Part shown: positions 36,250 through 47,223 of the stretch, one piece after another
Position numbering within the stretch: position 1 is the stretch's first letter
How the letters are laid out: each line of letters starts with the position of its first letter
Assembly (NCBI RefSeq): GCF_021603645.1
Contig: NZ_BQHJ01000006.1
Location: 62,001-126,000 of the forward strand
Direction of reading: 5' to 3'
Origin: Pseudomonas pseudonitroreducens
Lineage (GTDB): Bacteria; Pseudomonadota; Gammaproteobacteria; Pseudomonadales; Pseudomonadaceae
DNA: 64,000 bases
Program-made: the position numbers and the translations under genes
The notes under the pieces: model-generated
What the model was told of the DNA's origin: nothing
The model's database searches: none
Seen by the model: the letters and a program-made list of their open reading frames with translations, nothing else

Positions 36250-36848
36250 TGACCGCAAAGCCCCTCAGCAAGTCTTACGGCTCGCGGAACAAGCAAACCG
36301 GCGCCTCGCTGTTCATCGCGCTGGTTATCCTGCTGCTGGTCACCTTGCTGGCTCTCTCCAGCACTCGAGAAGTGGCGCTGGAGTCGCGCATTACTGCCAA
36401 CTTCGTGGAACAGCAGCGCCTGTCGAACGGTGCCGAGGCAGGTCTGCGCGATGGCGAATACTCGATGATCAACCGCTTGCGTCCGCTGGAGCCGACAGCG
36501 TCCTGCGCAACAGCCGCCGCCGGCACCGTGCCGGACCCGTGCCTGCTCAAGCTGCGCAATAACACCGCCACCTATTCGCTGCTGTTCGCAACCGCAGGTC
36601 TGTCGCGCGCGTACTACCCCAAGGACGGTACGCAAGCCGATAGCAGAATGCCCATCGTCTGGTACGCACTACCTGCGCCAGGCGGTGCGGAATCCGGCGA
36701 AGCCGAGAACCCCGAGTACGGCAACATGATGAACCAGACGGGCACGTTCCGTTACGAAGTCAATGCCAAGGCTTCGACGACCACCACGAGCAATGCCGCT
36801 TACCTGCGTTCGACCACCGCCAAACTTTTCGACAACGGTGACCGTTGA
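36246..36848 (+). CDS. pilX: Minor type IV pilin PilX
   Basis: A 200-residue protein of the PilX family. The leader is longer (about 21 residues, ending NKQTG) followed by ASLFIALVILLLVTLLALSS, where the +5 position lacks the usual Glu, consistent with PilX/GspK-like tip pilins. The mature domain contains a cysteine pair (SCATA ... DPCLL). Starts at 36246 or the adjacent ATG at 36249. Its last base is shared with the pilY1 ATG (TGATG). Confidence 0.93.
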   Translation: MMTAKPLSKSYGSRNKQTGASLFIALVILLLVTLLALSSTREVALESRITANFVEQQRLSNGAEAGLRDGEYSMINRLRPLEPTASCATAAAGTVPDPCLLKLRNNTATYSLLFATAGLSRAYYPKDGTQADSRMPIVWYALPAPGGAESGEAENPEYGNMMNQTGTFRYEVNAKASTTTTSNAAYLRSTTAKLFDNGDR

Positions 36849-39800
36849 TGAAACTGACGACTTTCTCTCGCAAAGCAGCGATCAGCCTGCTGACCTGCTC
36901 GGCACTGTTCGGCGGCACTCAACAAGCTCAGGCAACGTTGCTCAACGTCGCGCAATCGCCGTTGATCCTTTCCGAATCGGTTGCCCCCAACCTCGTCCTC
37001 ACCCTGGATGACTCGGGCAGTATGCGTTACGCCTTTGCGCCGGACAGCATGGGTGACAATGGCGCCTACCGACGCTTCAAGGCAGCTGTGTTCAACCCGA
37101 TGTACTACAACCCGGCAGTGACCTATCTGATCCCGACCAAGGTGAACAGTGACGGCTCGCGGGCAAATCCGGGCTACTCGACTTCCTTTACGGCGGCCTA
37201 TTCCAACGGTCTGAAGACCAGTACTGGCACCACGGACCTGAGCACCTCCTACTGGGTCACACGCAACTCCGACCCAGCCAGCGCCCCCGGCTCCAACTTC
37301 ACCTCCACCGACCCCACTTACGGCTGGCGTCAGTATGTCCAGAACCCCGACGCCGACTTCGGCCCCAGGGTCCTGAGCCAGACCACCACGACGGGCAATC
37401 CGCAAGTCACCAACAACTACACCTACAGTACCAACCTGCGTAGCTGCCCCAGCAACAACACGGTGGACCCCGACACCTCGACGAACTCCAACTCGACCAC
37501 GGGGAGCGACGGCAATATCACCAAGGTCGACACCAGCACGACCACCACCTACGCCTATGTCAGTTGCAAGAAGAACAGCGGCAGTAGCAACCGTTACACA
37601 CTCATCGTCAACGCGACGACCACCACCACTACCACCACCACAGTCAGCAGCCCAGATCGTACCCAGAGCAGAGTACCGGCGTACTACTACGTCTATGACT
37701 CGACCCTGACTGGCTGTACCTCCAGCACTGCCGACGACAACTGCTATCGACTGGTTACGGTATCCGCCACCTCCGGTGTAGGAAATACGGACGAACGCCA
37801 GAACTTCGCCATCTGGTATTCGTTCTATCGTACTCGCGCCCTCGCCACCCTCAGCGCGGCAAACCTGGCCTTCAACAGCCTGCCCACCAGCATCCGCCTG
37901 ACCTGGCAGACACTGAACAGCTGCACCACTCTGAACTCCAGCAGTTGCGGCACGAACTACTTCCGCAAGTTTTCCGATCAGCACCGGGGCAATTTCTTCA
38001 CCTGGCTGGCGGGTGTTCCCTTCGTGGACGGCACCTCGTTGCGCCTGGCCATGAGCCGTGCCGGCGAGTTCCTGAAGACCTCGGACGCCTGGGCATATGA
38101 CCCCAACCCGTTCACCTCCAGTGGCGGCCGCGGCACCACGGTGCAAAGTCCGACCTACGCCTGCCGCCCCAGCTATCAGATCATGATGACTGACGGTATG
38201 TGGAACGGCGACAACGGCTCCACCAGCGCCACCCTCAAGCCTGACCAGAACAACACGACCCTGCCCGACAGCAAGACCTACAGCAAGCAGGCGCCGTTCA
38301 ACGACGCGACCCAGAACACCCTGGCCGACCTGGCCTTCCACTACTGGGCGACTGACGCCAATACCAGCCTCGACAACGATGTGAAGCCGCTTCTGGTCGC
38401 CCCCAACACCAGCGATGCGACCGCCGAGTACTGGGACCCGCGTAACGACCCGGCCACCTGGCAACACCTGGTGAACTACACCATCGGCCTGGGCCTGACC
38501 AGCGCCCTCGACAAGCCGGGCATTCCGTGGAGTGGCGACACCTATGGTGGCGCAGGCTATACCGCGCTGAAGAATGGCACCGCCTGGCCGGCAGCCAGTG
38601 CGGACAGCGCCAACAACGTCTACGACCTCTGGCACACCGCAATCAACTCCCGCGGCGAGTTCTTCAGCGCCGACAGCCCGGACAAGATCGTCGAAGCCTT
38701 CCGCACGATCATCAACCGCATCAGTAACCGCACTGCATCGGCCAGCGCCCCGGGCGTAACTGCCTCGGTGGTAGAGGACACCATTACTCGCGAGGTCTAC
38801 GAGACCCAGTTCAACAGCGAAGACTGGTCCGGCAACCTGATCAAATACACCATCGACAGCAATGGGGCTCGCACGCAATCCTGGGACCTGGCAACGACCC
38901 TCAATGGCGTGCAGGCCTCGACCCGCAATATCAAGATGTTCAGCAGCTCGGGCACCAGCAAGCTGAAGGACTTCACCTGGGCAAACCTCAGCACAGCCCA
39001 GCAGACCTTGCTGAACCGCGACTACGACACCACCAACTCCACTGCCGATACCAAGGGTGCCCAGCGCGTCGCCTACGTACGTGGCGACCAGAGCAACGAA
39101 GGCAGTGCCTCCGGCCAGTTCCGCGAGCGCAGCAGCGTCGTTGGCGACATCATCAACTCGTCGCCGGTACTCGTCGGTACACCGAAGTATCTGGCCTACC
39201 TTGCCGACGCAATCGATGGCGCCACCACGGATGGAAGCAGCAAATACGCGGCGTTCCGTACCGCCAATAGCGCGGAGGGCGCCAACCCGGCCCGCCGTCC
39301 GATGGTCTACGTCGGCAGTAACGACGGCATGCTGCATGGTTTCGACACCCGCACCGGGGCCGAAGTCTTCTCCTACGTGCCCAGCGCCGTGATCGAGAAC
39401 CTCTACAAGCTGCCCGCCAAGAAGTACAAGGGCGGCGCTCACCAGTTCTTTGTCGACGGCACGCCTGTGGTATCGGACGTCTATTACGGCGATGCCTGGC
39501 ATACCGTGCTGGTCGGTACCCTCCGCGCTGGCGGCCGCTCGATGTTCGCGCTGGACATTACCAATCCGGATGCCATCACCCTGCTCTGGGAAAAGAGCTT
39601 CGATACCAGCAGCACCTACACCAACATGGGCTACACCTTCCCCACGCCGTCCATTGCCCGCCTGCACAACGGCAAATGGGCGGTAGTCACCGGCAACGGC
39701 TACGGAAACCAGAGCGCAACCGACGCCGACAAGGCATCGCTGATGATCCTGGACGTGCAAACCGGCGACATGATCAAGGAGCTGGTCGTCACCGGCGACA

Positions 39801-40837
39801 ATACCAAGGCCAACGGCATGTCCAGCGTGAAGCTGGCCGATAACAACAGCGATGGCGTGGCCGACTACGCCTACGCGGGCGACCTGCAAGGCAACCTCTG
39901 GCGCTTCGATCTGTTCCCCGCCAGCGCCCGCGACAACAGCGGAACCGATCCCTTCAAGCGCGGTACCGGGGGGATCGTGGATTCCACAAGCAATGCCAAT
40001 GACTTCGCCGTCTCCTACGGTGGAAAGCCGCTCTACACCGCCAAGGACAGCCGCGCTACCGGCGCGACTGCACAGACCATCATGGCGGCACCGTCGCTGG
40101 TACGGCATCCGACGACCCTGGGCTACCTCGTGATCTTCGGAACCGGTAAATACTTCGAAACCACTGACGGCAACGTCGATTCGACCCGAGCCCAGAGCAT
40201 CTACGGCATCTGGGACCGCAAGACCCGCGCGCAAAGCACTTCGGCCCCGAACCCGGCACTGGCGCGCAGCAATCTTGTTACCCAGACCATCACCGAGGAA
40301 GCTGCGAACAATCCGTTCGCCAGCAATACCAACGTAGAGGGTATTCGCACAGTCAGTCAGAACTCGATCCAGTGGTACACCACCAACGCCACCGACACGA
40401 CGGACAGCAGCGTGAACAAGTGGGGTTGGGTCCTGGACCTGAAGATCGATGGCTCGAGCACCCTGAGCGGCGAAATGATGATCAACCCGATGTCGACTCG
40501 CGGCACGACACTACTGGTCAACACGCTGACTCCCAATGCCGACCCATGCAAGGAAGGTGTCGACTCGTGGATCTATGGTCTCGACCCGTACACAGGTGGT
40601 CGGACCAAGTACAACGTGTTCGACTTGAACAATGACAAGACCATTAATGATGGTGACACCTACGGTAGTGGTAACAGCGTGGTGTCGGGTTACAAGAAAC
40701 CCGGCGCAGGCGGTTTCACTACCAACAATGGTGAGATTTACACCTCTCCAGGTCTGGGCAGCGGCATGATGTACAGCTCTGGCCCGACCTCCACCGGGCG
40801 CCAGACTTGGCGAGCCATCCCTGAGGAAGCACGATGA
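36848..40837 (+). CDS. pilY1: Pilus tip adhesin and mechanosensor PilY1
   Basis: A 1329-residue exported protein, longer than the roughly 1160 residues I recall for P. aeruginosa PilY1. Signal peptide about 1-30 (cleavage near QAQA). A von Willebrand A-like segment begins LTLDDSGSM near residue 52-60 (MIDAS-type DxSGS). Residues about 177-275 are an extra Thr/Ser-rich stretch including nine consecutive Thr. The C-terminal half is the PilY1 beta-propeller: an RGD at 745-747, a calcium loop DNNSDGVAD at 998-1006, and an EF-hand-like DLNNDKTINDGD near 1259. It acts on the cell surface in attachment, surface sensing and control of retraction. Ends overlapping pilE as ATGA. Confidence 0.95.
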   Translation: MKLTTFSRKAAISLLTCSALFGGTQQAQATLLNVAQSPLILSESVAPNLVLTLDDSGSMRYAFAPDSMGDNGAYRRFKAAVFNPMYYNPAVTYLIPTKVNSDGSRANPGYSTSFTAAYSNGLKTSTGTTDLSTSYWVTRNSDPASAPGSNFTSTDPTYGWRQYVQNPDADFGPRVLSQTTTTGNPQVTNNYTYSTNLRSCPSNNTVDPDTSTNSNSTTGSDGNITKVDTSTTTTYAYVSCKKNSGSSNRYTLIVNATTTTTTTTTVSSPDRTQSRVPAYYYVYDSTLTGCTSSTADDNCYRLVTVSATSGVGNTDERQNFAIWYSFYRTRALATLSAANLAFNSLPTSIRLTWQTLNSCTTLNSSSCGTNYFRKFSDQHRGNFFTWLAGVPFVDGTSLRLAMSRAGEFLKTSDAWAYDPNPFTSSGGRGTTVQSPTYACRPSYQIMMTDGMWNGDNGSTSATLKPDQNNTTLPDSKTYSKQAPFNDATQNTLADLAFHYWATDANTSLDNDVKPLLVAPNTSDATAEYWDPRNDPATWQHLVNYTIGLGLTSALDKPGIPWSGDTYGGAGYTALKNGTAWPAASADSANNVYDLWHTAINSRGEFFSADSPDKIVEAFRTIINRISNRTASASAPGVTASVVEDTITREVYETQFNSEDWSGNLIKYTIDSNGARTQSWDLATTLNGVQASTRNIKMFSSSGTSKLKDFTWANLSTAQQTLLNRDYDTTNSTADTKGAQRVAYVRGDQSNEGSASGQFRERSSVVGDIINSSPVLVGTPKYLAYLADAIDGATTDGSSKYAAFRTANSAEGANPARRPMVYVGSNDGMLHGFDTRTGAEVFSYVPSAVIENLYKLPAKKYKGGAHQFFVDGTPVVSDVYYGDAWHTVLVGTLRAGGRSMFALDITNPDAITLLWEKSFDTSSTYTNMGYTFPTPSIARLHNGKWAVVTGNGYGNQSATDADKASLMILDVQTGDMIKELVVTGDNTKANGMSSVKLADNNSDGVADYAYAGDLQGNLWRFDLFPASARDNSGTDPFKRGTGGIVDSTSNANDFAVSYGGKPLYTAKDSRATGATAQTIMAAPSLVRHPTTLGYLVIFGTGKYFETTDGNVDSTRAQSIYGIWDRKTRAQSTSAPNPALARSNLVTQTITEEAANNPFASNTNVEGIRTVSQNSIQWYTTNATDTTDSSVNKWGWVLDLKIDGSSTLSGEMMINPMSTRGTTLLVNTLTPNADPCKEGVDSWIYGLDPYTGGRTKYNVFDLNNDKTINDGDTYGSGNSVVSGYKKPGAGGFTTNNGEIYTSPGLGSGMMYSSGPTSTGRQTWRAIPEEAR

Positions 40838-41286
40838 AAACCTCTGCAAGCATGTCCGCAGGCTTCACGCTGATGGAGTTGATGATCGTGGTCGCGGTTA
40901 TCGGCGTCCTGGCGGGCATCGCCTACCCAAGCTATGCAAACTATGTTCTGCGCGCGAATCGCAGTGAAGCTCAGTCAATGCTCAATGACGCTGCTGCGCG
41001 GCAGGAGCGCTACTACGCGCAGAACTACGCCTATGTCGTCAGCGCTACCGATCTGGGCAAGCTCGGTATGCGCAACACCACGGGCACCGGTAGCTCGACG
41101 GCAGTCAAGTCGGACACCGGGAAGTACACCTTGAGCGTTGGCACCGATAACAGCGGCTACATCCTGACAGCCACTCGAGCAGGCTCCCAGGTTGCTGATA
41201 CAGCCTGCGGCAACCTCACGCTCAACGGTGCTGGAGTCAAAGGCGTAAGCGCTACAGGCGCCAGCGTCACAGACTGCTGGAAGTAA
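40834..41286 (+). CDS. pilE: Minor type IV pilin PilE
   Basis: A 150-residue minor pilin with leader MKTSASMSAG and FTLMELMIVVAVIGVLAGIA, Glu at +5, and a pilin-like globular domain with the C-terminal disulfide pair (TACGN ... TDCWK). It connects the priming complex to PilA. It overlaps pilY1 directly; no pilY2-like small gene lies between them, in contrast to the gene order I recall in P. aeruginosa. Terminator follows. Confidence 0.95.
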   Translation: MKTSASMSAGFTLMELMIVVAVIGVLAGIAYPSYANYVLRANRSEAQSMLNDAAARQERYYAQNYAYVVSATDLGKLGMRNTTGTGSSTAVKSDTGKYTLSVGTDNSGYILTATRAGSQVADTACGNLTLNGAGVKGVSATGASVTDCWK

Positions 41287-41294
41287 GTGCCCAA

Positions 41295-41327
41295 CAAAAA
41301 AGCCCGATCAACTGATCGGGCTTTTTT
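41295..41327. terminator. Bidirectional terminator between pilE and ispH
   Basis: AGCCCGATC-AACT-GATCGGGCT stem with six A before and six T after; 22 bases from the ispH stop on the other side, so it serves both convergent operons. Confidence 0.92.
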
Positions 41328-41348
41328 ATTGCCAGGACTAATCCGCGC

Positions 41349-42293
41349 TCAGAGCGCCTTGACGCGCAGTTCCTTGGGCATGGAGAAGGTAATGTTCTCC
41401 TCTCGCCCGTCGAGCTCCACTTCAGGCTCCGCACCCCAGTCGCGCAGTTGCTGGATCACGCCACGCACCAGCACTTCCGGAGCCGAGGCGCCGGCGGTGA
41501 TGCCGATGCGCTGCACGCCATCGAACCATTCCTTCTGCATGTCCTCGGCACCGTCGATCAGGTAGCCGGGGGTGCCCATGCGCTCGGCCAGTTCGCGCAG
41601 GCGGTTGGAGTTGGAGCTGTTCGGGCTGCCCACCACCAGCACCAGGTCGCACTGGTCGGCCAGTTCCTTCACCGCGTCCTGGCGGTTCTGGGTGGCGTAG
41701 CATATGTCGTTCTTGCGTGGGCCCTGGATGTGTGGGAATTTCGCGCGCAGTGCGTCGATCACCTTGGAGGTGTCGTCCATCGACAGGGTGGTCTGGGTGA
41801 CGAAATGCAGCGCTTCGGCGTTGCGCACTTCCAGCGCGGTGACGTCGTCTTCGTCTTCCACCAGGTAGATGGCACCGCCGTTGGAGGCGTCGTACTGGCC
41901 CATGGTGCCTTCCACTTCCGGATGACCTTCGTGGCCGATCAGGATGCACTCGTGGCCGTCACGGCTGTAGCGCACGACTTCCATGTGCACCTTGGTCACC
42001 AGCGGACAGGTCGCGTCGAAGACCTTCAGACCGCGGTTCTCGGCCTCCTTGCGCACGGCCTGGGAAACGCCGTGGGCACTGAAGATGACGATGGTGTCGT
42101 CCGGTACCTGGTCCAGTTCCTCGACGAACACGGCGCCGCGGTTGCGCAGGTTCTCCACCACGAACTTGTTGTGCACCACTTCATGGCGCACGTAGATCGG
42201 CGGGCCGAAGACGTCGAGGGCGCGGTTGACGATCTCGATCGCCCGGTCGACGCCGGCGCAGAAGCCGCGGGGATTGGCGAGTTTGATTTGCAT
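41349..42293 (-). CDS. ispH: 4-hydroxy-3-methylbut-2-enyl diphosphate reductase IspH
   Basis: Last enzyme of the non-mevalonate pathway, making IPP and DMAPP using an iron-sulfur cluster. The 314 residues hold the three cluster cysteines: C12 in RGFCAG, one near 96 in DATCPL, and one near 197 in CYATQN, plus the [14 protein letters not shown] segment. The ATG at 42293 gives the normal N-terminus [14 protein letters not shown]; longer reading would add an unlikely 25 residues. Last gene of ribF-ileS-lspA-fkpB-ispH. Confidence 0.97.
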   Translation of the reverse strand: MQIKLANPRGFCAGVDRAIEIVNRALDVFGPPIYVRHEVVHNKFVVENLRNRGAVFVEELDQVPDDTIVIFSAHGVSQAVRKEAENRGLKVFDATCPLVTKVHMEVVRYSRDGHECILIGHEGHPEVEGTMGQYDASNGGAIYLVEDEDDVTALEVRNAEALHFVTQTTLSMDDTSKVIDALRAKFPHIQGPRKNDICYATQNRQDAVKELADQCDLVLVVGSPNSSNSNRLRELAERMGTPGYLIDGAEDMQKEWFDGVQRIGITAGASAPEVLVRGVIQQLRDWGAEPEVELDGREENITFSMPKELRVKAL

Positions 42294-42390
42294 GGTGGCC
42301 TCGGGTGCTACGCAAGCCGGCCCACGAGGGGCCGGTAGGAATACATCGCCTGATGCGAAACGGCCCACTGAATCCGGGCCAGGCGCACGA

Positions 42391-42828
42391 TCAGGCTGAT
42401 TTCACATCAATGATATCGACTTCGAAGGCGAGCGTTTTGCCAGCCAGCGGATGGTTGAAGTCGATGGTGACGTGTTGCTCGTCGAACTCTTTGACGACGC
42501 CCGGCAGCTCGGTCTTGGCGGCATCGTTGAAGATCACCAGCAGGCCTTCGGCCAGTTCCATGCCCTGGAACTGGTCGCGCGGCATCACCTGCACATTGGC
42601 CGGGTTAGGCTGGCCGAAGCCCGCCTCCGGCTCGATGGTCAGGGTGCGCTTGTCGCCAGCCTTGAGGCCGAACAGCGCCTGCTCGAAGCCCGGCAGCAGG
42701 TTGCCGTCACCGACCTTGAAGGTGGCCGGTTGCTTGTCGAAGGTGCTGTCGACGACGTTGCCGTCTTCGAGTTTCAGGGCGAAATGCAGGGTGACTTGGG
42801 AATCACCACCAATACGGACATCAACCAT
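42391..42828 (-). CDS. fkpB: FKBP-type peptidyl-prolyl isomerase FkpB (SlpA type)
   Basis: A 145-residue SlyD-like isomerase: FKBP core with an inserted chaperone flap (about residues 70-115). Motifs [19 protein letters not shown] and [14 protein letters not shown] are typical. It lacks the His-rich metal tail of SlyD, which separates FkpB/SlpA from SlyD. The start overlaps the lspA stop by eight bases, a conserved lspA-fkpB-ispH order. Confidence 0.92.
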   Translation of the reverse strand: MVDVRIGGDSQVTLHFALKLEDGNVVDSTFDKQPATFKVGDGNLLPGFEQALFGLKAGDKRTLTIEPEAGFGQPNPANVQVMPRDQFQGMELAEGLLVIFNDAAKTELPGVVKEFDEQHVTIDFNHPLAGKTLAFEVDIIDVKSA

Positions 42829-43330
42829 TGGCGGTCTCTCCGGAATTTTTCGATTTGAACATGTCCAGCGCCAGCATGATGGCGCCGACGGTGATGGCGC
42901 TGTCGGCCAGGTTGAAGGCCGGGAAGCGCCAGCGGTCCTGCCAGTGGACGAGGATGAAGTCCACCACGTGGCCCAGGACCATGCGGTCGTACAGGTTGCC
43001 CAGCGCGCCGCCCAGCACCAGGGCCAGGGCGATGGCCAGCCAGGTCTCGCCGCGCTTGAGGCGTTTGAGCCAGACCACCAGCACGACGCTGACCACGATG
43101 GCGATCAGGGCAAACAGCCAGCGCTGCCAGCCGGAGCTGTCGGCGAGGAAGCTGAACGCGGCGCCGGTGTTGTAGGCCAGGGTCCAGCTGAACAGGTCGG
43201 GGATGACCACGATCTGCTGGTACATGGTCAGCTCAGCCTGGAAGAAGGCCTTGGAGACCTGATCCAGGACGAACACCAGCACGGTGATCCACAGCCAGGG
43301 CAGGCGACCGAAGCGATCGGCGTTAGGCAT
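42821..43330 (-). CDS. lspA: Signal peptidase II LspA
   Basis: Inner-membrane aspartyl peptidase that removes the signal from prolipoproteins such as BamD and CyoA in this window. The 169 residues have four transmembrane helices and the catalytic aspartates in GNLYDRM (near 120) and FNLADSAI (near 140). The start at 43330 overlaps the ileS stop by eight bases. Confidence 0.96.
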   Translation of the reverse strand: MPNADRFGRLPWLWITVLVFVLDQVSKAFFQAELTMYQQIVVIPDLFSWTLAYNTGAAFSFLADSSGWQRWLFALIAIVVSVVLVVWLKRLKRGETWLAIALALVLGGALGNLYDRMVLGHVVDFILVHWQDRWRFPAFNLADSAITVGAIMLALDMFKSKNSGETANG

Positions 43331-46157
43331 AGTGACGCACCTCGCCCGCGCCTTCGATGTTCTCGACGCAGCGGCCGCACAGTTCCGGGTGAGCGGCATT
43401 GCTGCCGACATCCGCGCGGAAGTGCCAGCAACGGCCGCACTTGGCGTGGGAGGACTTCACCACCTGCAGCTTCAGGCCCGGCAGTTCACTCGCTACCGCA
43501 TCGGCGGGCGCGGCGGACAGCGGCGCGACGGTGGCGGCGGAGGTAATCAGCACGAAGCGCAGCTCGTTGCCCAGCTTCTCCAGGCGCTTGGCCAGGGAGT
43601 CTTCGGCGTAGAGGGTGATCTCGGCCTGCAGGTTGCCGCCGATGGTCTTGGCGCTGCGCAGGTTCTCCAGTTCCTTGTTCACGGCGGCCTTGGCAGCCAT
43701 GACTTCATCCCAGTAGGCGCGATCCAGCTCGGCGTCGGCCGGCAGTTCCGCGAGACCGTCGTACCAGGTGGTCAGCATCACCGACTCGGCGCGCTCGCCC
43801 GGCATGAAGCTCCAGATTTCCTCGGCCGTGAAGGCCATGATCGGCGCGATCCAGCGCACCAGGGCCTCGGCGATGTGGAACAGCGCGGTCTGGCAGGAAC
43901 GGCGGGCAACGCTGTTGGCCTGGGTGGTGTACTGGCGGTCCTTGATGATGTCCAGGTAGAAGCCGCCCAGCTCCTGCACGCAGAAGTTGTGCACCTTGGA
44001 GTAGACGTTCCAGAAGCGGTAGTCGCGGTAGGCCTCTTCCAGCTCGCGCTGCAGCTGCAGCGCGCGGTCGATGGCCCAGCGGTCCAGGGCCAGCAGCTGG
44101 TCGTTGGGCAGCAGGTCCTTGGCCGGGTCGAAGCCGGACAGGTTGGACAGCAGGAAGCGCGTGGTATTGCGGATACGACGGTAGGCGTCGGCGCTGCGCT
44201 GGAGGATCTGCTGGGAAACGGCGATCTCACCGGAGTAGTCGGTGGACGCAACCCACAGGCGCAGGATGTCGGCGCCCATGCTGTCGATCACGGTCTGCGG
44301 CACCACGGTGTTGCCCAGGGACTTGGACATCTTGCGGCCGGACTCGTCCACGGTGAAGCCGTGGGTCAGCAGTTGGCGGTACGGCGCATGGCCGTCGATC
44401 GCGCAGCCGGTCAGCAGCGACGAGTGGAACCAGCCGCGGTGCTGGTCGGAACCTTCCAGGTAGAGATCGGCGGCCGGACCGCTGGCATGGCCCAGCTCGG
44501 CGTGGGAGCCGCGCAGCACGTGCCAGTGGGTGGTGCCGGAGTCGAACCAGACGTCCAGGGTGTCGTTGATCTTGTCGTACTGCGCGGCTTCATCGCCCAG
44601 CAGTTCGGCGGCGTCGAGCTTGAACCAGGCTTCGATGCCCTCTTTCTCGACGCGCAGGGCCACTTCTTCCATCAGCTCGACGGTGCGCGGGTGCAGCTCG
44701 CCGGTGGCCTTGTGCAGGAAGAACGGAATCGGTACGCCCCAGTTGCGCTGGCGCGAGATGCACCAGTCCGGACGGCCGGCGATCATGCCGTGCAGGCGCG
44801 CCTGGCCCCAGTTGGGCACGAATTCGGTCTGGGTGATGGCTTCCAGCGCGCGCTCGCGCAGGGTGGCGCCGGTCTGCGGCTGCTTGTCCATGCCGACGAA
44901 CCACTGCGCGGTGGCGCGGTAGATCAGCGGGGTCTTGTGGCGCCAGCAGTGCATGTAGCTGTGGTTGATGGCCGCGTGCTTGAGCAGCGCGCCAACTTCG
45001 TCGAGCTTGGCGACGATATTCGGGTTGGCCTTCCAGATGAACTGGCCGCCGAAGAACGGCAGGTCGGCCACGTACACGCCGTTGCTCTGCACCGGGCTGA
45101 GGATGTCGTCGTTGACCATGCCGTACTGCTTGCAGGTACGGAAGTCGTCCTCACCGTAGGCCGGGGCGGAGTGAACCACGCCGGTGCCGGCGCCCAGTTC
45201 GACGTACTCGGCCAGGTAGACCGGCGACAGGCGCTCGTAGAACGGATGACGGAAACGGATCAGGTCCAGCGCTTCGCCTTGTGCGGTAGCGATGACCTTG
45301 CCTTCCAGGCCATAACGCTGCAGGCAGGACTCGACCAGCTCCTCGGCCAGCACCAGCAGGCGCTCGCCGGTATCGACCAGGGCGTAGGTGAATTCGGGGT
45401 GGACGTTCAGCGCCTGGTTGGCCGGAATGGTCCAGGGGGTGGTGGTCCAGATGACGATGGCGGCCGGCTTGGGCAGGCTGGCCAGGCCGAAGGCGGCGGC
45501 CAGCTTGCCTTCGTCTTCCACCGGGAAGGCGACGTCGATGGCGTCGGACTTCTTGTCGGCATACTCGACTTCCGCCTCGGCCAGGGCCGAACCGCAGTCG
45601 AAGCACCAGTTCACCGGCTTCAGGCCCTTGAACACGAAGCCCTGCTTGACCATCTCGGCGAGGGCGCGGATTTCGCCAGCCTCGTTGGAGAAGTTCATAG
45701 TCTTGTAGGGGTTGTCCCAGTCACCCAGCACACCCAGACGGATGAAGTCGGCCTTCTGCCCTTCGATCTGCTCGGCAGCATATTCGCGGCACAGCTCGCG
45801 GGTCTTGTCCGCCGGCAGGTTCTTGCCGTGGGTGGTCTCGACCTTGTGCTCGATCGGCAGGCCGTGGCAGTCCCAGCCCGGCACATAAGGGGCGTCGTAG
45901 CCGGCCAGGGTCTTGGAGCGGACGATGATGTCCTTGAGGATCTTGTTGACCGCGTGACCGATGTGGATGCTGCCGTTGGCGTAGGGCGGGCCATCGTGCA
46001 GGATGAATTTCGGGCGACCTTCGCCAATCTTCCGCAGCTTCTGGTACAGGCCAATGTCGTTCCAGAGCTTCAGGGTCTGCGGCTCGCGCTGCGGCAGGCC
46101 GGCTTTCATCGGGAAGTCGGTTTCGGGAAGGTTCAGAGTGGCTTTGTAATCGGTCAT
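43323..46157 (-). CDS. ileS: Isoleucyl-tRNA synthetase IleS
   Basis: Class I aminoacyl-tRNA synthetase of 944 residues. It has the HIGH motif in [17 protein letters not shown] near residues 58-68, the editing domain in the middle, KMSKS in [10 protein letters not shown] near 605, and a C-terminal zinc site ([12 protein letters not shown] ... LCGRCVENI). This is the type normally sensitive to mupirocin. It lies 21 bases after ribF and overlaps lspA. Confidence 0.98.
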   Translation of the reverse strand: MTDYKATLNLPETDFPMKAGLPQREPQTLKLWNDIGLYQKLRKIGEGRPKFILHDGPPYANGSIHIGHAVNKILKDIIVRSKTLAGYDAPYVPGWDCHGLPIEHKVETTHGKNLPADKTRELCREYAAEQIEGQKADFIRLGVLGDWDNPYKTMNFSNEAGEIRALAEMVKQGFVFKGLKPVNWCFDCGSALAEAEVEYADKKSDAIDVAFPVEDEGKLAAAFGLASLPKPAAIVIWTTTPWTIPANQALNVHPEFTYALVDTGERLLVLAEELVESCLQRYGLEGKVIATAQGEALDLIRFRHPFYERLSPVYLAEYVELGAGTGVVHSAPAYGEDDFRTCKQYGMVNDDILSPVQSNGVYVADLPFFGGQFIWKANPNIVAKLDEVGALLKHAAINHSYMHCWRHKTPLIYRATAQWFVGMDKQPQTGATLRERALEAITQTEFVPNWGQARLHGMIAGRPDWCISRQRNWGVPIPFFLHKATGELHPRTVELMEEVALRVEKEGIEAWFKLDAAELLGDEAAQYDKINDTLDVWFDSGTTHWHVLRGSHAELGHASGPAADLYLEGSDQHRGWFHSSLLTGCAIDGHAPYRQLLTHGFTVDESGRKMSKSLGNTVVPQTVIDSMGADILRLWVASTDYSGEIAVSQQILQRSADAYRRIRNTTRFLLSNLSGFDPAKDLLPNDQLLALDRWAIDRALQLQRELEEAYRDYRFWNVYSKVHNFCVQELGGFYLDIIKDRQYTTQANSVARRSCQTALFHIAEALVRWIAPIMAFTAEEIWSFMPGERAESVMLTTWYDGLAELPADAELDRAYWDEVMAAKAAVNKELENLRSAKTIGGNLQAEITLYAEDSLAKRLEKLGNELRFVLITSAATVAPLSAAPADAVASELPGLKLQVVKSSHAKCGRCWHFRADVGSNAAHPELCGRCVENIEGAGEVRHYA

Positions 46158-46178
46158 CTCAGGGCCTGTTCAGGATCT

Positions 46179-47117
46179 TCAATCAAGCGGTTGGCCCAGC
46201 CAGTAGGCTCGGGCGGCGGCGATGTCGGCGAGGATGGCCGCCTTGAGTGCCTCGAGCGAGGCAAAACGCTGCTCATCACGCAGCGTCTGGTGGAACGTGA
46301 TATCCAGGTGCTGGCCGTACAGATCGCCGGCGAAATCCAGCAGATGCACTTCCAGATGGGGCCGACCGTCGCCATTCACGGACGGCCGGGTGCCGATGTT
46401 GGCAACCCCGTTCTGGCGCAGGCCAGCCACCATCGTGCTGACCAGGTAAACGCCATTGAGCGGCGCCTTGCGGCGCTTGAGCTGGATGTTCGCGGTGGGC
46501 GAACCCAGCGTGCGCCCCAGCTTCTGTCCGTGCAGCACGCGGCCGCTCAGGCGATACGGGCGACCCAGCAGGCGCTCGACCATGTGCAGGTCGCCGTCGG
46601 CCAGATCCTTGCGGATACGCGAGCTGCTCACACGCATGCCGTCGACTTCCACGGTGGTCGCGGCTTCGACGGTAAAGCCCTGCTCCGCACTGGCGTTGAC
46701 CAGGAAGGCGAAGTCGCCGGAACGGTCGCAGCCGAAGCGGAAATCATCGCCCACTTCCAGATGGCGAACGCGCAGGCCCTCCACCAGCACCTGGCGAACG
46801 AACTCGGCGGCCGACAGCTCGCGCAGACGGCGGTTGAACGCCAGGCAGAGGACAAAGTCGACGCCGTACTGGCGCAGCAGTTCGAGCTTCTCGCGCAGGC
46901 GGCTCAGGCGCACCGGCGCGGCATCGGGCGCGAAATATTCGCGCGGCTGCGGCTCGAAGATCACCACGCAGCTGGGCACGCCCAGCTCCAGCGAACGCTC
47001 GCGCAGACGCCCCAGGATAGCCTGGTGGCCGAGATGGACGCCGTCGAAATTACCGATGGTGGCGACACAGCCCCCGGACAGGGGCCGCAGGTTGTGAAGG
47101 CCTCGAAGCAGCTGCAT
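46179..47117 (-). CDS. ribF: Bifunctional riboflavin kinase / FAD synthetase RibF
   Basis: Makes FMN from riboflavin and FAD from FMN. The 312 residues have the N-terminal adenylyltransferase domain with GNFDGVHLGHQ near 22-32 and the RxSSSRIRK-type segment near 165, then the C-terminal flavokinase domain (GSPTANIQL near 215). The ATG at 47117 (MQLLRGLHNLRP) fits the family; the open frame upstream is an artefact. ileS follows 21 bases later. Confidence 0.96.
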   Translation of the reverse strand: MQLLRGLHNLRPLSGGCVATIGNFDGVHLGHQAILGRLRERSLELGVPSCVVIFEPQPREYFAPDAAPVRLSRLREKLELLRQYGVDFVLCLAFNRRLRELSAAEFVRQVLVEGLRVRHLEVGDDFRFGCDRSGDFAFLVNASAEQGFTVEAATTVEVDGMRVSSSRIRKDLADGDLHMVERLLGRPYRLSGRVLHGQKLGRTLGSPTANIQLKRRKAPLNGVYLVSTMVAGLRQNGVANIGTRPSVNGDGRPHLEVHLLDFAGDLYGQHLDITFHQTLRDEQRFASLEALKAAILADIAAARAYWLGQPLD

Positions 47118-47223
47118 AGCGCGCGTATTGCTCAGAAAGTGGTCGATTATACCCGCACCCGCCGCCGCGCGACAGGCAAAATGCCGTCGCCGCAAACGGA
47201 TGCAATGCTTTGCCCGGCGAAGG

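Noticed and set aside
37615-37650. Repeated ACCACCACT triplets that might be a regulatory microsatellite or CRISPR-like repeat
   Set aside because: It is the poly-threonine coding part of pilY1; there are no spaced direct repeats as in a CRISPR array, and none was seen elsewhere in the window.
36800-40234. 1144-codon open frame on the minus strand opposite pilY1
   Set aside because: Antisense shadow of pilY1; no domain, no start signals, Gly/Val/Ala-rich composition typical of shadow frames.
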